From Endomychus coccineus (Eukaryota; Arthropoda; Insecta; Coleoptera; Endomychidae): DNA of 64,000 bases. Location of the stretch: assembly GCA_958510875.1 (NCBI GenBank), contig OY294068.1:199937997-200001996 (forward strand), written 5' to 3'. Position numbers and translations under genes: made by a program. The notes under the pieces were generated by a model. It was not told the origin of the DNA. It did no database searches and saw only the letters and a program-made list of their open reading frames with translations. Position 1 is the stretch's first letter. Each line of letters begins with the position of its first letter. Below are positions 10,547 to 23,000 of the stretch, piece after piece.

Positions 10547-10870
10547 AACGGTAGAACGAACTCACAACTCACAAAACACAACTACTCTCGATAGATTGAG
10601 AGAAGAGACTAAAATGTAAAATGGCGAAAACAGTGTTGCAGGTTGCCTTTTGCTATGATTGCGACAACGATATAGTTACGTCTCACTCCCACTCGCTTAA
10701 GAGTTGAGTAAATTTGAATGATCTAATAACATATTGACTTTTATCGCAGGGGTGAATAAGGGTCAGACGAAGCTGTAAGGAAAGGTGGTATCCTCGGAAC
10801 ATTTATAAAGTAAAACTTTTTTTGTCTGCAGTAATCAAAGTTCATAAATAAATATCTGCTTAGAGTTACG

Positions 10871-12118
10871 TACCTACGAATCAAAGTCATTTCCTGAGCT
10901 GTCCTTAATTATAATTGTTCAAACATAGGCCAGTACAAATAATATTTGAACAACAAAAAAATTCGTTACAGCAATCTGACAGCGGAATATTGTAGAACAA
11001 GATATTGTAAAAGAGCGAAAAATAAATCGAACCGACAGCTGCTATCCGGGGTGGAATGGGGTGTGTTTTTAGGGGCTTAAAACAGTTTTTCGTGATTTCT
11101 GGCTATTCTATCAAAAAAAGTTGGATATAAAAGTTGTAGGGAATAAAAAGATCTACAACTTTTGTACCCACCATTTTTACCCTAACCTCGAAATTTTCCG
11201 ACAAAAATGCGAAAAACCGATTTTTCGGTTTTTAATTTTTTTCTTCGACAAATAAAGTTTTATGGAGCTCAAACTTTGGCAAAAGATACCTCTACTTATT
11301 GCAAAGAAGCAGTAGTTTTTTAGAAGGGAAATATTTGGAGGTTGTTGTTAAATTTAATTCAAGAAACAAAAAAAAACAAATTTTTAACTGCGATTCCTCT
11401 CAAAACTACACCTCCTACGGAGTTCTGTTCTCGCTCTCTTACTCGTTGTTACGTCTACTTTCGATAAGTGGTAACAAAAAAATTGTTGAAAAACCGATTG
11501 CGAACGGCAATGACTCAACGTCTTAACGATCTCAAGAGTTTGAGCAGCAACAGAGATATTTTGAGATCCTTGAATTTTGTCATCGACGATTTCGCGGCGA
11601 GGAAAACTCGAAAAATACCTGTGTAAAGTTATTGATATTTATGTACATTAAATAATATACATTGTCCAGATTTTTTATTGCAAGGACATTTTAAAATGCA
11701 TTAAAATTGCATTCAGTATACAGTCGGTGAATACTGAATAAAAAAAATGTTAGCCTCTGACATATAAAGGCCCCCACCAAACTTGGGCCCAGGGGCCTCC
11801 ACCACCTTAAATCCGGCCCTGGTTGTTCCTCGTCCAGACTTCCTTCTAAACAGATTCAAATTCACGTTCCATTCAGCAGAATCCCAGACACACCTACTGA
11901 TTATCTTCCCGTAATGACGATTCAACTTCTCAATGATAGGGAATGCATAACGGCTGAAATATGGAAGAGGGATGTGCCCGCCTTACGCCCGCTTTATTTG
12001 GTACCCTAGTCGTAGGATACCAAATATATAAGCACTATCGATTAATTATTACATTCGGAAGTATATGATAATAAATTATCATATCCTTTCGCATGTTATA
12101 ATTAATCGAACCTGAAAA
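10871..12118. other. Intergenic DNA with a small self-complementary repeat
   Basis: Around 11120-11165 AAAAGTTG-ATATAAAAGTTGTAG is partly mirrored by CTACAACTTTTG, a short foldback. Open frames at 11299-11526 and 11713-11925 show no domain. Nothing else was recognised. Confidence 0.4.
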
Positions 12119-12349
12119 ATGAAAATCAGTATGTCCCATTTAAATGCCTATGGAACAGTGACAACAAAAGACCCAATTTGTAGTGGGGAGGCGGATGAAA
12201 CTGCTTCTCATATCCTAGCAGAATGTCCAGCACTGGCTTCTCTCAGGCTACAACACCTCGGCAGTACACATATGCAGCTTGAAGCGAAAAGAGATATCAG
12301 TCCATGCAAAATCTTAACTTTTGGCACGGCCTTAGGCTTGCTGGACTGA
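12119..12349 (+). pseudogene. Non-LTR retrotransposon 3' end: post-RNase H zinc-knuckle region
   Basis: The frame contains CSGEADETASHILAECPALA followed by LRLQHLG and, near the stop, ILTFGTALGLLD. The pattern C-x2-E-x3-T-x2-H-(I/V)-L-x2-CP-x-L-x3-R is the conserved tail after RNase H in jockey/R1/I-type LINEs. It ends in a proper stop, with a short 3' UTR before the TTGA tail at 12421-12444. Only ~76 residues remain, as expected of a 5'-truncated LINE. Confidence 0.7.
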
Positions 12350-12420
12350 TTCTTGTATCAAGGGGCGCACAATGGACCCAATCAAGCGGTCTAAGTGCTC
12401 CGGACTCGTCCGCCCCCGTT

Positions 12421-12444
12421 TTGATTGATTGATTGATTGATTGA
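12421..12444 (+). repeat. (TTGA)n 3' tail of the non-LTR copy
   Basis: About six tandem GATT/TTGA units directly follow the 3' UTR of the LINE fragment ending at 12349. Simple-repeat tails in place of poly(A) are typical of I/R1-like elements. Confidence 0.7.
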
Positions 12445-13527
12445 CAACAAAATTAGTAATGATGGTGAATTATGTCCGTTGTAAAGTAAATGTTATCTAA
12501 AAAAAATTTGTTTATGTCACATTAGTTCTGTTGGACTATTGTAGAACATCATGTGAGAAATGTTTACTGTATGATTCGTGGGGCTAGCGTTAAGCATGAT
12601 TGAATGATGACATTGCTCACTAATATTATTTCACCAATTATGAAAAAATTCCTTGCGGAATAATAGAAACAGATATTTTTACATCAAAATGCGATGAAAA
12701 AAAATGCAGTTTCATTTGAAATATAAGTTTGGTGGTGGTGCGGTTTGAAACTTAGTCAAGCATACACAAGCCCTTTAGTGAGAGGTAAGTAATTGTTACT
12801 TGATGGATTGTTTTTTTCACGCAATTAAATGAGACATACTGCACTGTGACGTGTATTAGATTAGCAGAACGTAATAATTCTCGAATTAATTATTTAACCA
12901 CAAATTGAAGCTGTCCAAAAACAGGAACTACCATGGAATTGGGAGATGCAACTGACGACTTGAAGATTTCAAGACGATAATTCTAATTACGAATTCTAAT
13001 ATAAAATCGTATGAATAATTATACGAATGAATTCTGATTTGAGTAATGATGGTGACCTATTGGTCAGATTACTTAGTCCATATTAGGACCATTGTACCAT
13101 TTTATGTTTGATATCAACCAGCACACACGGACTTAATTTACTTCCCGTCTTAAGGAAGACACGGAAAATATTATTTTGTCTAATGAATTCCAAATTATGT
13201 GCTTGAAAAAAATTATAAAAAAGTTGCATTTCATAAGGGTAGAATTATTACCAGTTTACTTTTGACTTTTCTCTCTTATTATACAATAACAATAAGCATA
13301 TTTGCAGATTGATGGTTGACATGAAAATATTCACTCCAGCGACAAACATCACTATAATAAATTTGAATTAATACTTGAGCTCAAAATTATTGGGCATAAA
13401 TGGACTGAAATAGCTTAGTAGCAAATGAATTAAATGCAATAGTTTGCGATGTTGTAGAAATAATAATATTTCTACAAGATGTTCGGCTTCGTATCTAATT
13501 TGGCTCAAGTTGATCCATTTTCTGTCA
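12445..13527. other. AT-rich intergenic DNA, nothing recognised
   Basis: No open frame with a domain, no long repeat and no RNA gene was seen. Confidence 0.5.
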
Positions 13528-13535
13528 ATCTAATA

Positions 13536-15421
13536 CAGTGGCGGCTCGTGAACTTTTTGAGAGAGGAGGCTGGACATAAAACGTTTTGTAAAAATATACT
13601 ATATTCAGTCAATTAATTTAACCTTCGCGCGGCGACCGTACCAGCTACTTCAGTGACAAAATTGATTGTTACCCAGCAAGAACCAACGTGGGGGTATAGA
13701 GTTTCTCTTGCCCACAAATTTTTTTTCGTTCGTTTTTTGTTTTTTATTTTTTTTGGATTTTTATTTTTTTCTCTTTTTTTTTGGAATTTTTCATATTTTG
13801 TTTTTTTTATTAATTCTATCAACTTTTTTATATATTAACGAAATTCTACGGTCTTTAATTTGCGAAATATGATCAATAATATTATCATAAAATGTATCAT
13901 TATGTTTTAAGTGTTTTACTAAATCTTTTTCAATAGATTAAACTAACATTGTATAAACGATTTTGGCCCATTGTATTTCGCATGTATGTTTTAATTCGTT
14001 TGAGAGTAGAAAATGATCTATCCACCGATGCCGACGTGACAGGAATGGTGACTGTCAAACAAAGCAGTTTATAAAATCATATATTTTATCATCATATATC
14101 GGCGTGACTGTCGTACTGGCCTAAAATATCTTTATCCCAGTATACAACGCATAATTCATTGTGCAGCGCTATTTTATCAAAAAAATTATATTTTAGAACT
14201 AAGTTATCTGAAAGTGTATTGAGAAACCCTTTTGAAAAAGATTCGAAAAATCTTCTTTTCGTCAAATCGAAAAACTTCAATTCATGTAAATCGGAAAATC
14301 GAATCTCAATATTTGACCTTTAATAGTATCTACAATTTCATAAAAAAGTTGTTTATAATGTAGTTTCTTGTCTACCAAATTATATGTTTTCCTCCTTTTC
14401 ACGGGAGAAGCCTCATCAGTTGAATAATTTCCAAATAAAATATTAAAATGAAATTCTGTATAACGGAAACTTGAAATTTTATCAATGAGATGTTTTAATC
14501 GATCTCTTGAATGAATTATATTAGTGAATTTATGTTGTAAAATTTGAAAAATAAGATCAGTTAATTTAAACGTATCAAGTAAAAACAAAAATTCTTCATT
14601 TTCTAAATAAGATTTTAAACCAGCAGCATTTAATGAAACCTGATCTGTTGAAAAGTCATCACTGTTTAATATAAAATCAAATGTTTCAATTAATTTGTCT
14701 TTATTTTTATGGATGGTAAACTAAACATTGCACGTGATGTAAAATTCCATCGAGTTCGAGCATTACAGGGAATTCTGTTTCCTACTATGTTATTTAAAAC
14801 TTACGTTCCTTTGTTTGAAGACCGTTTAAATGTCCCGCCATTACAGATGCCGTCGTAAGTCTGATTTATTCGCAAAGTCGAATCGTTGAAATGTTTCCAT
14901 TAAAAAATTGAATAAATAGACCGCTATTCTTCCCGAACTAACATCGTAGAACCCTAAAAATCTCTCCACTAGTTGTCCATTTTTACAATTAATATTTTAC
15001 CGAACAGACGAATTCTAATCTAACCTTATTTTGCGTGGTGTCACTCAACCATTATACCCGCATAAAACAAAACAAGCACTGACGCAACACGCATGTGTCG
15101 TATTCCGTACCACACCGATTGTACTCGTACTGAACTTAAAGGCGGACGGCAGGCTAGCCTCCAGAGGGTGTTGCCGTTTTCGCTGTTTCACGCTATTTGG
15201 CTATTGACTGGTCGGAAAAACGGCAACTGTGTTGAACAACACATGCTCAGCGTTTGAGATATATAGAGAATCTAGCCTCTGGGCACTGTTGCCAGATTGA
15301 AAATAACTACTGAGAACGGGGAATTAATTGTAAAATTAAAAAAATTATTAGAGAAACAGGAAATAAAATGAATTTGTGAGGAAGCTGAGCCTCCTTAGCC
15401 TCCTTCGAAGAGCTGCCACTG
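13536..15421 (-). mobile_element. hAT transposon with TIRs and 8-bp target duplication
   Basis: The element starts CAGTGGCGGCTCGTG and ends GAGCTGCCACTG, imperfect terminal inverted repeats. It is flanked by ATCTAATA at 13528-13535 and again at 15422-15429, the 8-bp duplication expected of hAT elements. It is 1,886 bp long, shorter than an autonomous ZMYM-type hAT because the N-terminal and C-terminal coding parts are reduced. A T-rich stretch lies at 13720-13830. Coding homology runs on the minus strand, and the right end matches 1-724. Confidence 0.85.
14092..14790 (-). pseudogene. hAT (ZMYM/DUF4371-type) transposase central fragment
   Basis: Reading leftward one finds ARTRWNFTSRAM near 14755, then KLIETFDFILNSDDFSTDQV, then NEEFLFLLDTFKLTDLIFQI and LIDKISSFRYTEFHFN. 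TRWNFTSR and the FLxLxxF segment are characteristic of the catalytic region of ZMYM/TTF-type hAT transposases. The frame changes near 14720 and again near 14280, so it is not translatable as one protein. The zinc-finger part is absent here but visible in the copy at the window's left edge. Confidence 0.75.
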
Positions 15422-15429
15422 ATCTAATA

Positions 15430-17551
15430 CACACAAGGAAAGATTTTTTCGATGACGTGTCATATCACTAGCTTTAGATGAATGGGATAAAACAGTAGTT
15501 TTCAAATTGCTTAAGGCGTATTAAACTGCCCCTCGCCCGTTTGGACGTTCGTAAAGCTTAATCCAAAATATTTTAAACTTTTTATCCAACAATCCGTTAA
15601 TTGATGCAATAATTATTAATCAAGTTAAACAGATATTAAAGAACCAACTATGAAGACATTTTCGAATCCGTTCAGCCAACCTGTAATATTTTGCCAAAAT
15701 AATAATCGATAAAGGTTGCGATTTATACAACATGATTCTCATATAATACATTATTATCAAAAAAAGAGCGAATGGATCATTTGAAACTTAATTCCCCCAA
15801 ATTCAAATCAAAAACTGGACAGAATAGGATTTCTGTCTCGAATTAACGCAAATCAATTCGAAAGCAGTTAAACATCATTGAACTAAATTCCCTACGACTG
15901 AATCTTAACAGTTTTCACAACACAATTTTTATATATTTTGGTTGTGATCAAAACTAACTCATATTTAGTTTTTGTCAAATCCCAGTGACTGAGTGCGATC
16001 TTGTGTAATTCTAGCAGAGGCATGATTTGGGTAAGTCGTTACTTTCAATATGAATTTAAAAAAAATGATAAGCAGAAAAGAAGCTGGCCTATCATCAATT
16101 TTTGCGAAAAATATATTTACGTCAGTGGTTTATTGACAAAGAGTCAGAGAGATTTTACATCTCTCTGCAAATAGTAGATATATCCTAATCTGTGCTATTG
16201 ATATAGTCATATGGTAACTATCATGTGTTCTAAAATTCGTAATGGAAGCGAATGTAATGCACACAGATAAAAAGATTCTTTATCTCTGTGCTAATGCAAC
16301 CCATGTTCAACTATAATAACTTTGAATGGTCACGTACCTTATTGGCGCAAGCGATATTCGAACGTATTTCTGTACCGGATCATGAACATCCTATTCTGTT
16401 TGTATTCATTTGTGTTGTAGCCATAGCTAACTTTACTACCGGTAGTAGAGTTATCTATAGTTGTAGCGCTATTCGAGCGCTATTCAGTTACTTACATTAG
16501 CCACTACAGTTTTATTTCGAATATTTCGATGTCGGAAAGAAGCATTCAATATGGCCAGTCTGGGAACTAATATTTTTACTCTATTTAGTCCGTCTATGAT
16601 TACTATAATACAACGTTCTAATTAGTAGTTTATTATCTCTGGTCTATGGGCATTGAATACCTTTTAGAGTGGTTCTGTGCTGAGAACCGGTTGAGTAGTG
16701 ACGAAATTGGAAGAGAGTAATTCAGTATTCGGCAACATAGTTTTAAGTTTCGTTGTATTTCTTCGTTGGTGTCAATATAATTATGTATATAGTTACTCCT
16801 GTTTTGTGACCGTACAATGAGGATTGCAAACCGTGTTAATATGGTTTTCCAAGTCGTGAAGATATTTCATATAGAAAAACCTGCCGTCATTGCATGTCTT
16901 CGATATAAATCGATGAAACGTTCCAGAATTAGATGTGAAGTTTAGTAATCTCTGGATATTTTATAACAAATGAACAACGTTGATCAACGAATCCTTGAAT
17001 GATGATGCAAAAATGGTGAGTAGGTACCTGCTGTAAATGTTTAATTGGAAGAGTAAAATTTCTTTTCTGATTGATTCATGTTGGTTTAATGAACAATAGT
17101 TTTTATGGATGAGGCTATTCAATCTCAAATTATCGTTTCCTAAAATACAATTCAAGGAAAAATGTGTTATTCAGACATTCCATAGCTACATTCAGGAATT
17201 ATGCTTGTTACAGATCTTGAAACTATGACGGGCTCAACTTTTAATGGTTATTGAATAGTAATCTACACTTTCCTTCAACATCTAGGGATTTTATAAACAA
17301 GCAATTGGTCCATTTGATTGATCCTGTTACTACTTGAACATTAGATGTAAGTAATGTATTTTTTTTACATTCTAATATAAAACTTATGTTAAAAATATAA
17401 CTTGATATGAGATGATAATAAGTATCTTCATCTGTTTGAGCCCAACTAGCTTTGACCCATCTCTTACTATGAGTGGACAAGTCGCCATCATAAAAAATCT
17501 AATAATATAATTGCATATTAAGAATTAAATATTAACTGTCCAGGCCATATA
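15430..17551. other. AT-rich intergenic DNA, no gene seen
   Basis: Open frames at 16288-16500, 16961-17155 and 17241-17480 carry no recognisable domain. The segment at ~16435-16460 (CCGGTAGTAGAGTTATCTAT) recurs in diverged form at ~35967, indicating a dispersed repeat. Confidence 0.45.
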
Positions 17552-18032
17552 CAGGGTGTTTCAGTTTTTTCGTTCAGCAAATGATAAAACTCCTAAAAAT
17601 AATAGGGGCCTTTCATATAAAATTTTTCTCTAAATCACTTTGTTTCCAAGATAGAGGGTGTTAAAGTTTTGAAGAATTATAACATTTTCTTCATTATCTT
17701 CTGAACAAATGAAAATTTCCGTTTCAAACTTGGTACACTCTAGTTTTATTGGATGAGAAATTTTTGTGGTCAAAATGTTTTTAAGATAAATACAGTAGCG
17801 TAGTTATGGGGTTTTGTACCCATTTAAATCCCTCAAATTTCTATGCCAATGGTCGGAAATCATTTTTGTATACAAATTTAAGAACTTTAATCTATTATAT
17901 TCTTGTTAAATTTCACATCAAAAGGAAAAGCCTCTATTTCCTTTACGAGCTGTTTTGATTTTTCTAATCAGGGTTATCTAATGGAATTTCTTTTGAAAGG
18001 CTATTTAATAAGTAAAAAAATTTGAATACCAT

Positions 18033-18374
18033 TTATTGGTAACCATAAAAAAAATAATCATTCATAATAAATGCTACATTTACTTCAACGCAACGGTGAC
18101 ATCGATTTCTCAACGACGTTCTTTTTCGAATGAACATTTTATTATTTATGTTACCACAAGCTCTTCGAATACGATTCAGTAGATCTTCCATATTATGAAC
18201 CGACGTGGCAACTTCATCTTTCAAATAAGCCCTACAAAAAAAATCTAGAGGATTGAGGTCAGGTGATTGAGGAGACCATGCAACTGAACCACCTCTACCA
18301 ATCCATCTTTCACCGTTCTTACTATTTATCCATTTTCGAATTTGTTTGGCGAAATGGGCAGGACAGCCATCCAA
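18033..18374 (-). pseudogene. Tc1/mariner-superfamily transposase, C-terminal part (left arm)
   Basis: The frame begins MDGCPAHFAKQIRKWI and continues RWIGRGGSVAWSPQSPDLNP, then LDFFCRAYLKDEV. DGCPAH carries the second catalytic Asp and SPDLNPLDFF the third acidic residue of the DDE/D triad. The first Asp and the DNA-binding domain are missing. It is followed by an Arg/Cys-rich tail and a stop. The family resembles the common insect DGAPAH/PPRSPDLTPLDFF transposases. Confidence 0.8.
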
Positions 18375-18465
18375 TTGTTTCCATCGTCATTGTGTGATGG
18401 TGTCTTTGTGATAAGTTTCCAAAAATTCTAAAAATGCAGTGGCCGTTAGTCTGTCTGGTAAAACG

Positions 18466-18700
18466 TACGGTGAAAGATGAATTGGCAGAGGTGGTCCAGT
18501 TGCATGGCGATCACCTTACCTCAATCCTCTGAACTTTTTTGCTTGGGGTTATTTGGAAAGTAAAACTATGTCACGCCGGTTCATAACAGAGAAAATCTAC
18601 TTGATCGTATTCAAAGAGCTTGTGGTGAAAACAATAATAAAGAATGTTAATTCGAATAAGAAAGTCGTTGAGAAATCTATGTCGGCGTTGCGTTGAAGTA
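18466..18700 (+). pseudogene. Tc1/mariner-superfamily transposase, C-terminal part (right arm)
   Basis: The plus strand reads IGRGGPVAWRSPYLNPLNFF and then AWGYLESKTMSRRFITEKI, with a stop replacing Trp in the RWIG motif. The catalytic Asp of SPDL is Tyr here and the following Asp is Asn, so this arm has decayed more than the left arm. This asymmetry shows the arms have not been recently homogenised. Confidence 0.75.
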
Positions 18701-19219
18701 AATGGATCATTTTGAGCATTTATTTTGAATTATTTTTCATCGTTACCAATAAATAGGTATTTGAATATTTACTTACGTTTTAAATAGCCTTTCAGAAGAA
18801 ATTTCATAAGATAACCCTGATTAGAAAAATCGAAATAGCTGGAACAGGAAGCTTCTAAGTGAAATTTACCAGGAATACGGTTTTATAGTAAATGAATCAA
18901 AGTTTTTAAATTTGTATACAATAATAGTTTCTGACCATTGGTGTAGAAGTTTGAGGGGCTTAAATGGGTACAGAACCCCATTAATAAGTTACTGTATTTG
19001 TCTCAAGAACATTTTGTCATCAAAAAAATTCTCATCCAGTAAAATTGAAGTTTACCAAGTTTGAACTGAACGTCTTCGTTTGTTTAGAAGATAATAAAGA
19101 ATATGTAATAATTTTGCAAAACTTCAACTGTATCTCGGAAACGAAGTGATTTAGAGAGAAATTTCATATGAAGTTCTATCGTTTACCTAAGTCATGAACG
19201 AAAAAACTGAAACACCCTG

Positions 19220-20068
19220 TATATTTATGTTCAATTTGAGAAATATAATTAGCTATCAGAATTACAAAAGAGTTAGCTTATGAACCAGGTAGGAGAGCAT
19301 GCCCTCCTTAGTCTTTATTCAGATCACTCAGGTATTTCCTCTTGAGTTTTCCTGTATTTTGGCTATTTCAAACGGATCTTAGTTATTGAAAGTATATTTC
19401 AGCACATCTTGATAATTATTTATCTAACGTGTTTACCTGTAGTGATTTAGTTCTTCAAGTGCCAAATCGCTCATTTAACTGAAAGTAGGTACCCATAGCA
19501 ACGTTTTTCAATGAAGGTTAGCTTATCATTTAGAATGTTATATTATTTTTACTGAGGATCAAGTATAGGTTCTATGGGAGAAAAGTTGACAAAATTCTCA
19601 AAAATGATACTAGAAAACACATATTTATTTTGTATCACTGTTTGAAGCTTCACTTTGTATTACATGGCATTTTTTTGTTATCAAGGGGTAAAATGATTGT
19701 AATTTTAAAAAGTTGGAGGTGCTATGTCATTAGTTTTAAAACATTTTTTCAATCTGAATATGAATCTAGTGAATTTCTAGATCCATATATCTCGCATTAA
19801 GCGTTAATTATATGTTTTTTCCTAATTTGCTAGAATGTCCTAAATTTGTCATGTTCAGCTGGTCAGGGAGGTTTGCATCTGAATTTTGCTACAACAATTC
19901 TGTTTCTGCTGTTCCTAATATTTGGAATAAAGGCAAGGTTGTATCAAATTCTAGTTTCATAAACACATTAATGCTTGGAAACGTTTTGCAGGGACAAACT
20001 ATTTTTCAATCGCTTGCTTCTTTCTTCTAGTAGTTTAGTTCTAACAGGTTTTCGATGATTTTGTGATC
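19220..20068. other. AT-rich flank of the satellite, no gene seen
   Basis: A 72-codon open frame at 19812-20030 has no recognisable domain. Satellite homology begins around 20069 within a partial monomer. Confidence 0.45.
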
Positions 20069-23000
20069 GACTTCGAACATTACCAACACATTTGATACTT
20101 GATAATCACTTCATGCTACGAAGATATCATAGCCACCATATCATAGGCTTGACTTGATTATTTAGTATCCGTGAAAACATAATCATTATCACAACCCAAT
20201 TTCATTTGACTTCCAACATTACCAATACATTTGATACTTGATAAACACTTCATGCTACGAAGATATCATAGCCACCATATCATAGGCTTGACTGGATTAT
20301 TTAGTATCCGTGAAAACATAATCATTATCACAACCCAATTTCATTTGACTTCCAACTTTACCAATACATTTGATACTTGATAATCACTTCATGCTACGAA
20401 GATATCATAGCCACCATATCATAGGCTTGACTTGATTATTTAGTATCCGTGAAAACATAATCATTATCACAACCCAATTTCATTTGACTTCCAACATTAC
20501 CAATACATTTGATACTTGATAAACACTTCATGCTACGAAGATATCATAGCCACCATATCATAGGCTTGACTGGATTATTTAGTATCCGTGAAAACATAAT
20601 CATTATCACAACCCAATTTCATTTGACTTCCAACTTTACCAATACATTTGATACTTGATAATCACTTCATGCTACGAAGATATCATAGCCACCATATCAT
20701 AGGCTTGACTTGATTATTTAGTATCCGTGAAAACATAATCATTATCACAACCCAATTTCATTTGACTTCGAACATTACCAACACATTTGATACTTGATAA
20801 TCACTTCATGCTACGAAGATATCATAGCCACCATATCATAGGCTTGACTTGATTATTTAGTATCCGTGAAAACATAATCATTATCACAACCCAATTTCAT
20901 TTGACTTCCAACATTACCAATACATTTGATACTTGATAATCACTTCATGCTACGAAGATATCATAGCCACCATATCATAGGCTTGACTTGATTATTTAGT
21001 ATCCGTGAAAACATAATCATTATCACAACCCAATTTCATTTGACTTCCAACATTACCAATACATTTGATACTTGATAATCACTTCATGCTACGAAGATAT
21101 CATAGCCACCATATCATAGGCTTGACTTGATTATTTAGTATCCGTGAAAACATAATCATTATCACAACCCAATTTCATTTGACTTCCAACATTACCAATA
21201 CATTTGATACTTGATAAACACTTCATGCTACGAAGATATCATAGCCACCATATCATAGGCTTGACTGGATTATTTAGTATCCGTGAAAACATAATCATTA
21301 TCACAACCCAATTTCATTTGACTTCCAACTTTACCAATACATTTGATACTTGATAATCACTTCATGCTACGAAGATATCATAGCCACCATATCATAGGCT
21401 TGACTTGATTATTTAGTATCCGTGAAAACATAATCATTATCACAACCCAATTTCATTTGACTTCCAACATTACCAATACATTTGATACTTGATAAACACT
21501 TCATGCTACGAAGATATCATAGCCACCATATCATAGGCTTGACTGGATTATTTAGTATCCGTGAAAACATAATCATTATCACAACCCAATTTCATTTGAC
21601 TTCCAACTTTACCAATACATTTGATACTTGATAATCACTTCATGCTACGAAGATATCATAGCCACCATATCATAGGCTTGACTTGATTATTTAGTATCCG
21701 TGAAAACATAATCATTATCACAACCCAATTTCATTTGACTTCCAACATTACCAATACATTTGATACTTGATAAACACTTCATGCTACGAAGATATCATAG
21801 CCACCATATCATAGGCTTGACTGGATTATTTAGTATCCGTGAAAACATAATCATTATCACAACCCAATTTCATTTGACTTCCAACTTTACCAATACATTT
21901 GATACTTGATAATCACTTCATGCTACGAAGATATCATAGCCACCATATCATAGGCTTGACTTGATTATTTAGTATCCGTGAAAACATAATCATTATCACA
22001 ACCCAATTTCATTTGACTTCCAACATTACCAATACATTTGATACTTGATAAACACTTCATGCTACGAAGATATCATAGCCACCATATCATAGGCTTGACT
22101 GGATTATTTAGTATCCGTGAAAACATAATCATTATCACAACCCAATTTCATTTGACTTCCAACTTTACCAATACATTTGATACTTGATAATCACTTCATG
22201 CTACGAAGATATCATAGCCACCATATCATAGGCTTGACTTGATTATTTAGTGTCCGTGAAAACATAATCATTATCACAACCCAATTTCATTTGACTTCCA
22301 ACATTACCAATACATTTGATACTTGATAATCACTTCATGCTACGAAGATATCATAGCCACCATATCATAGGCTTGACTTGATTATTTAGTATCCGTGAAA
22401 ACATAATCATTATCACAACCCAATTTCATTTGACTTCCAAAATTACCAATACATTTGATACTTGATAATCACTTCATGCTACGAAGATATCATAGCCACC
22501 ATATCATAGGCTTGACTTGATTATTTAGTATCCGTGAAAACATAATCATTATCACAACCTAATTTCATTTGATTTCCAACATTACCAATACATTTGATAC
22601 TTGATAATCACTTCATGCTACGAAGGTATCATAGCCACCATATCATCGGCTTGACTCAATTATTTAGTATCCATGAAAACATAATCATTATCACAACCCA
22701 ATTTCATTTGACTTCCAACATTACCAACACATTTGATACTTGATAATCACTTCATGCTACGAAGATATCATAGCCACCATATCATAGGCTTGTCTTGGTT
22801 ATTTAGTATCCGTGAAAACATAATCATTATCACAACCCAATTTCATTTGATTTCCAACATTACCAATACATTTGATACTTGATAATCACTTCATGCTACG
22901 AAGATATCATAGCCACCATATCATAGGATTGACTTGATTATTTAGTATCAGTGAAAACATAATCATTATCACAACCCAATTTCATTTGACTTCCAACTTT

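Larger units (their letters stand above)
9535..10870. repeat. Tandem duplication, ~664-bp offset, two units
   Basis: The units share, in order, CACTCGCTGTCAAAAGAA, GTTTCCGTTTTTATAACAAA, GGTTTATGGAATC-CCATCTC, a coding-like 53-bp block on the minus strand, CTATGATTGCGAC-ACGATATAGTTA, and TTTATCGC-GGG-GAATAAGGGTCAG. The ATGs of the two coding-like blocks are 664 bp apart. The copies differ by many substitutions and small indels, so the duplication is old. It is not a known TE that I recognise. Confidence 0.8.
17552..19219. mobile_element. Foldback C built from two inverted mariner-like 3' halves
   Basis: The ends are CAGGGTGTTTCAGTTTTTTC and its inverse, flanked by TA (17550-17551, 19220-19221). 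The two ~830-bp arms pair throughout about a centre at ~18385, and each carries the same transposase C-terminus pointing toward the termini (minus strand in the left arm, plus strand in the right). The N-terminal half is absent, so the element is a head-to-head dimer of 3' halves. It cannot make transposase but keeps two functional-looking ends. Confidence 0.85.

Noticed and set aside
13653..13872. Phe-rich membrane-protein-like frames
   Set aside because: They translate a T-rich low-complexity run inside the hAT element.
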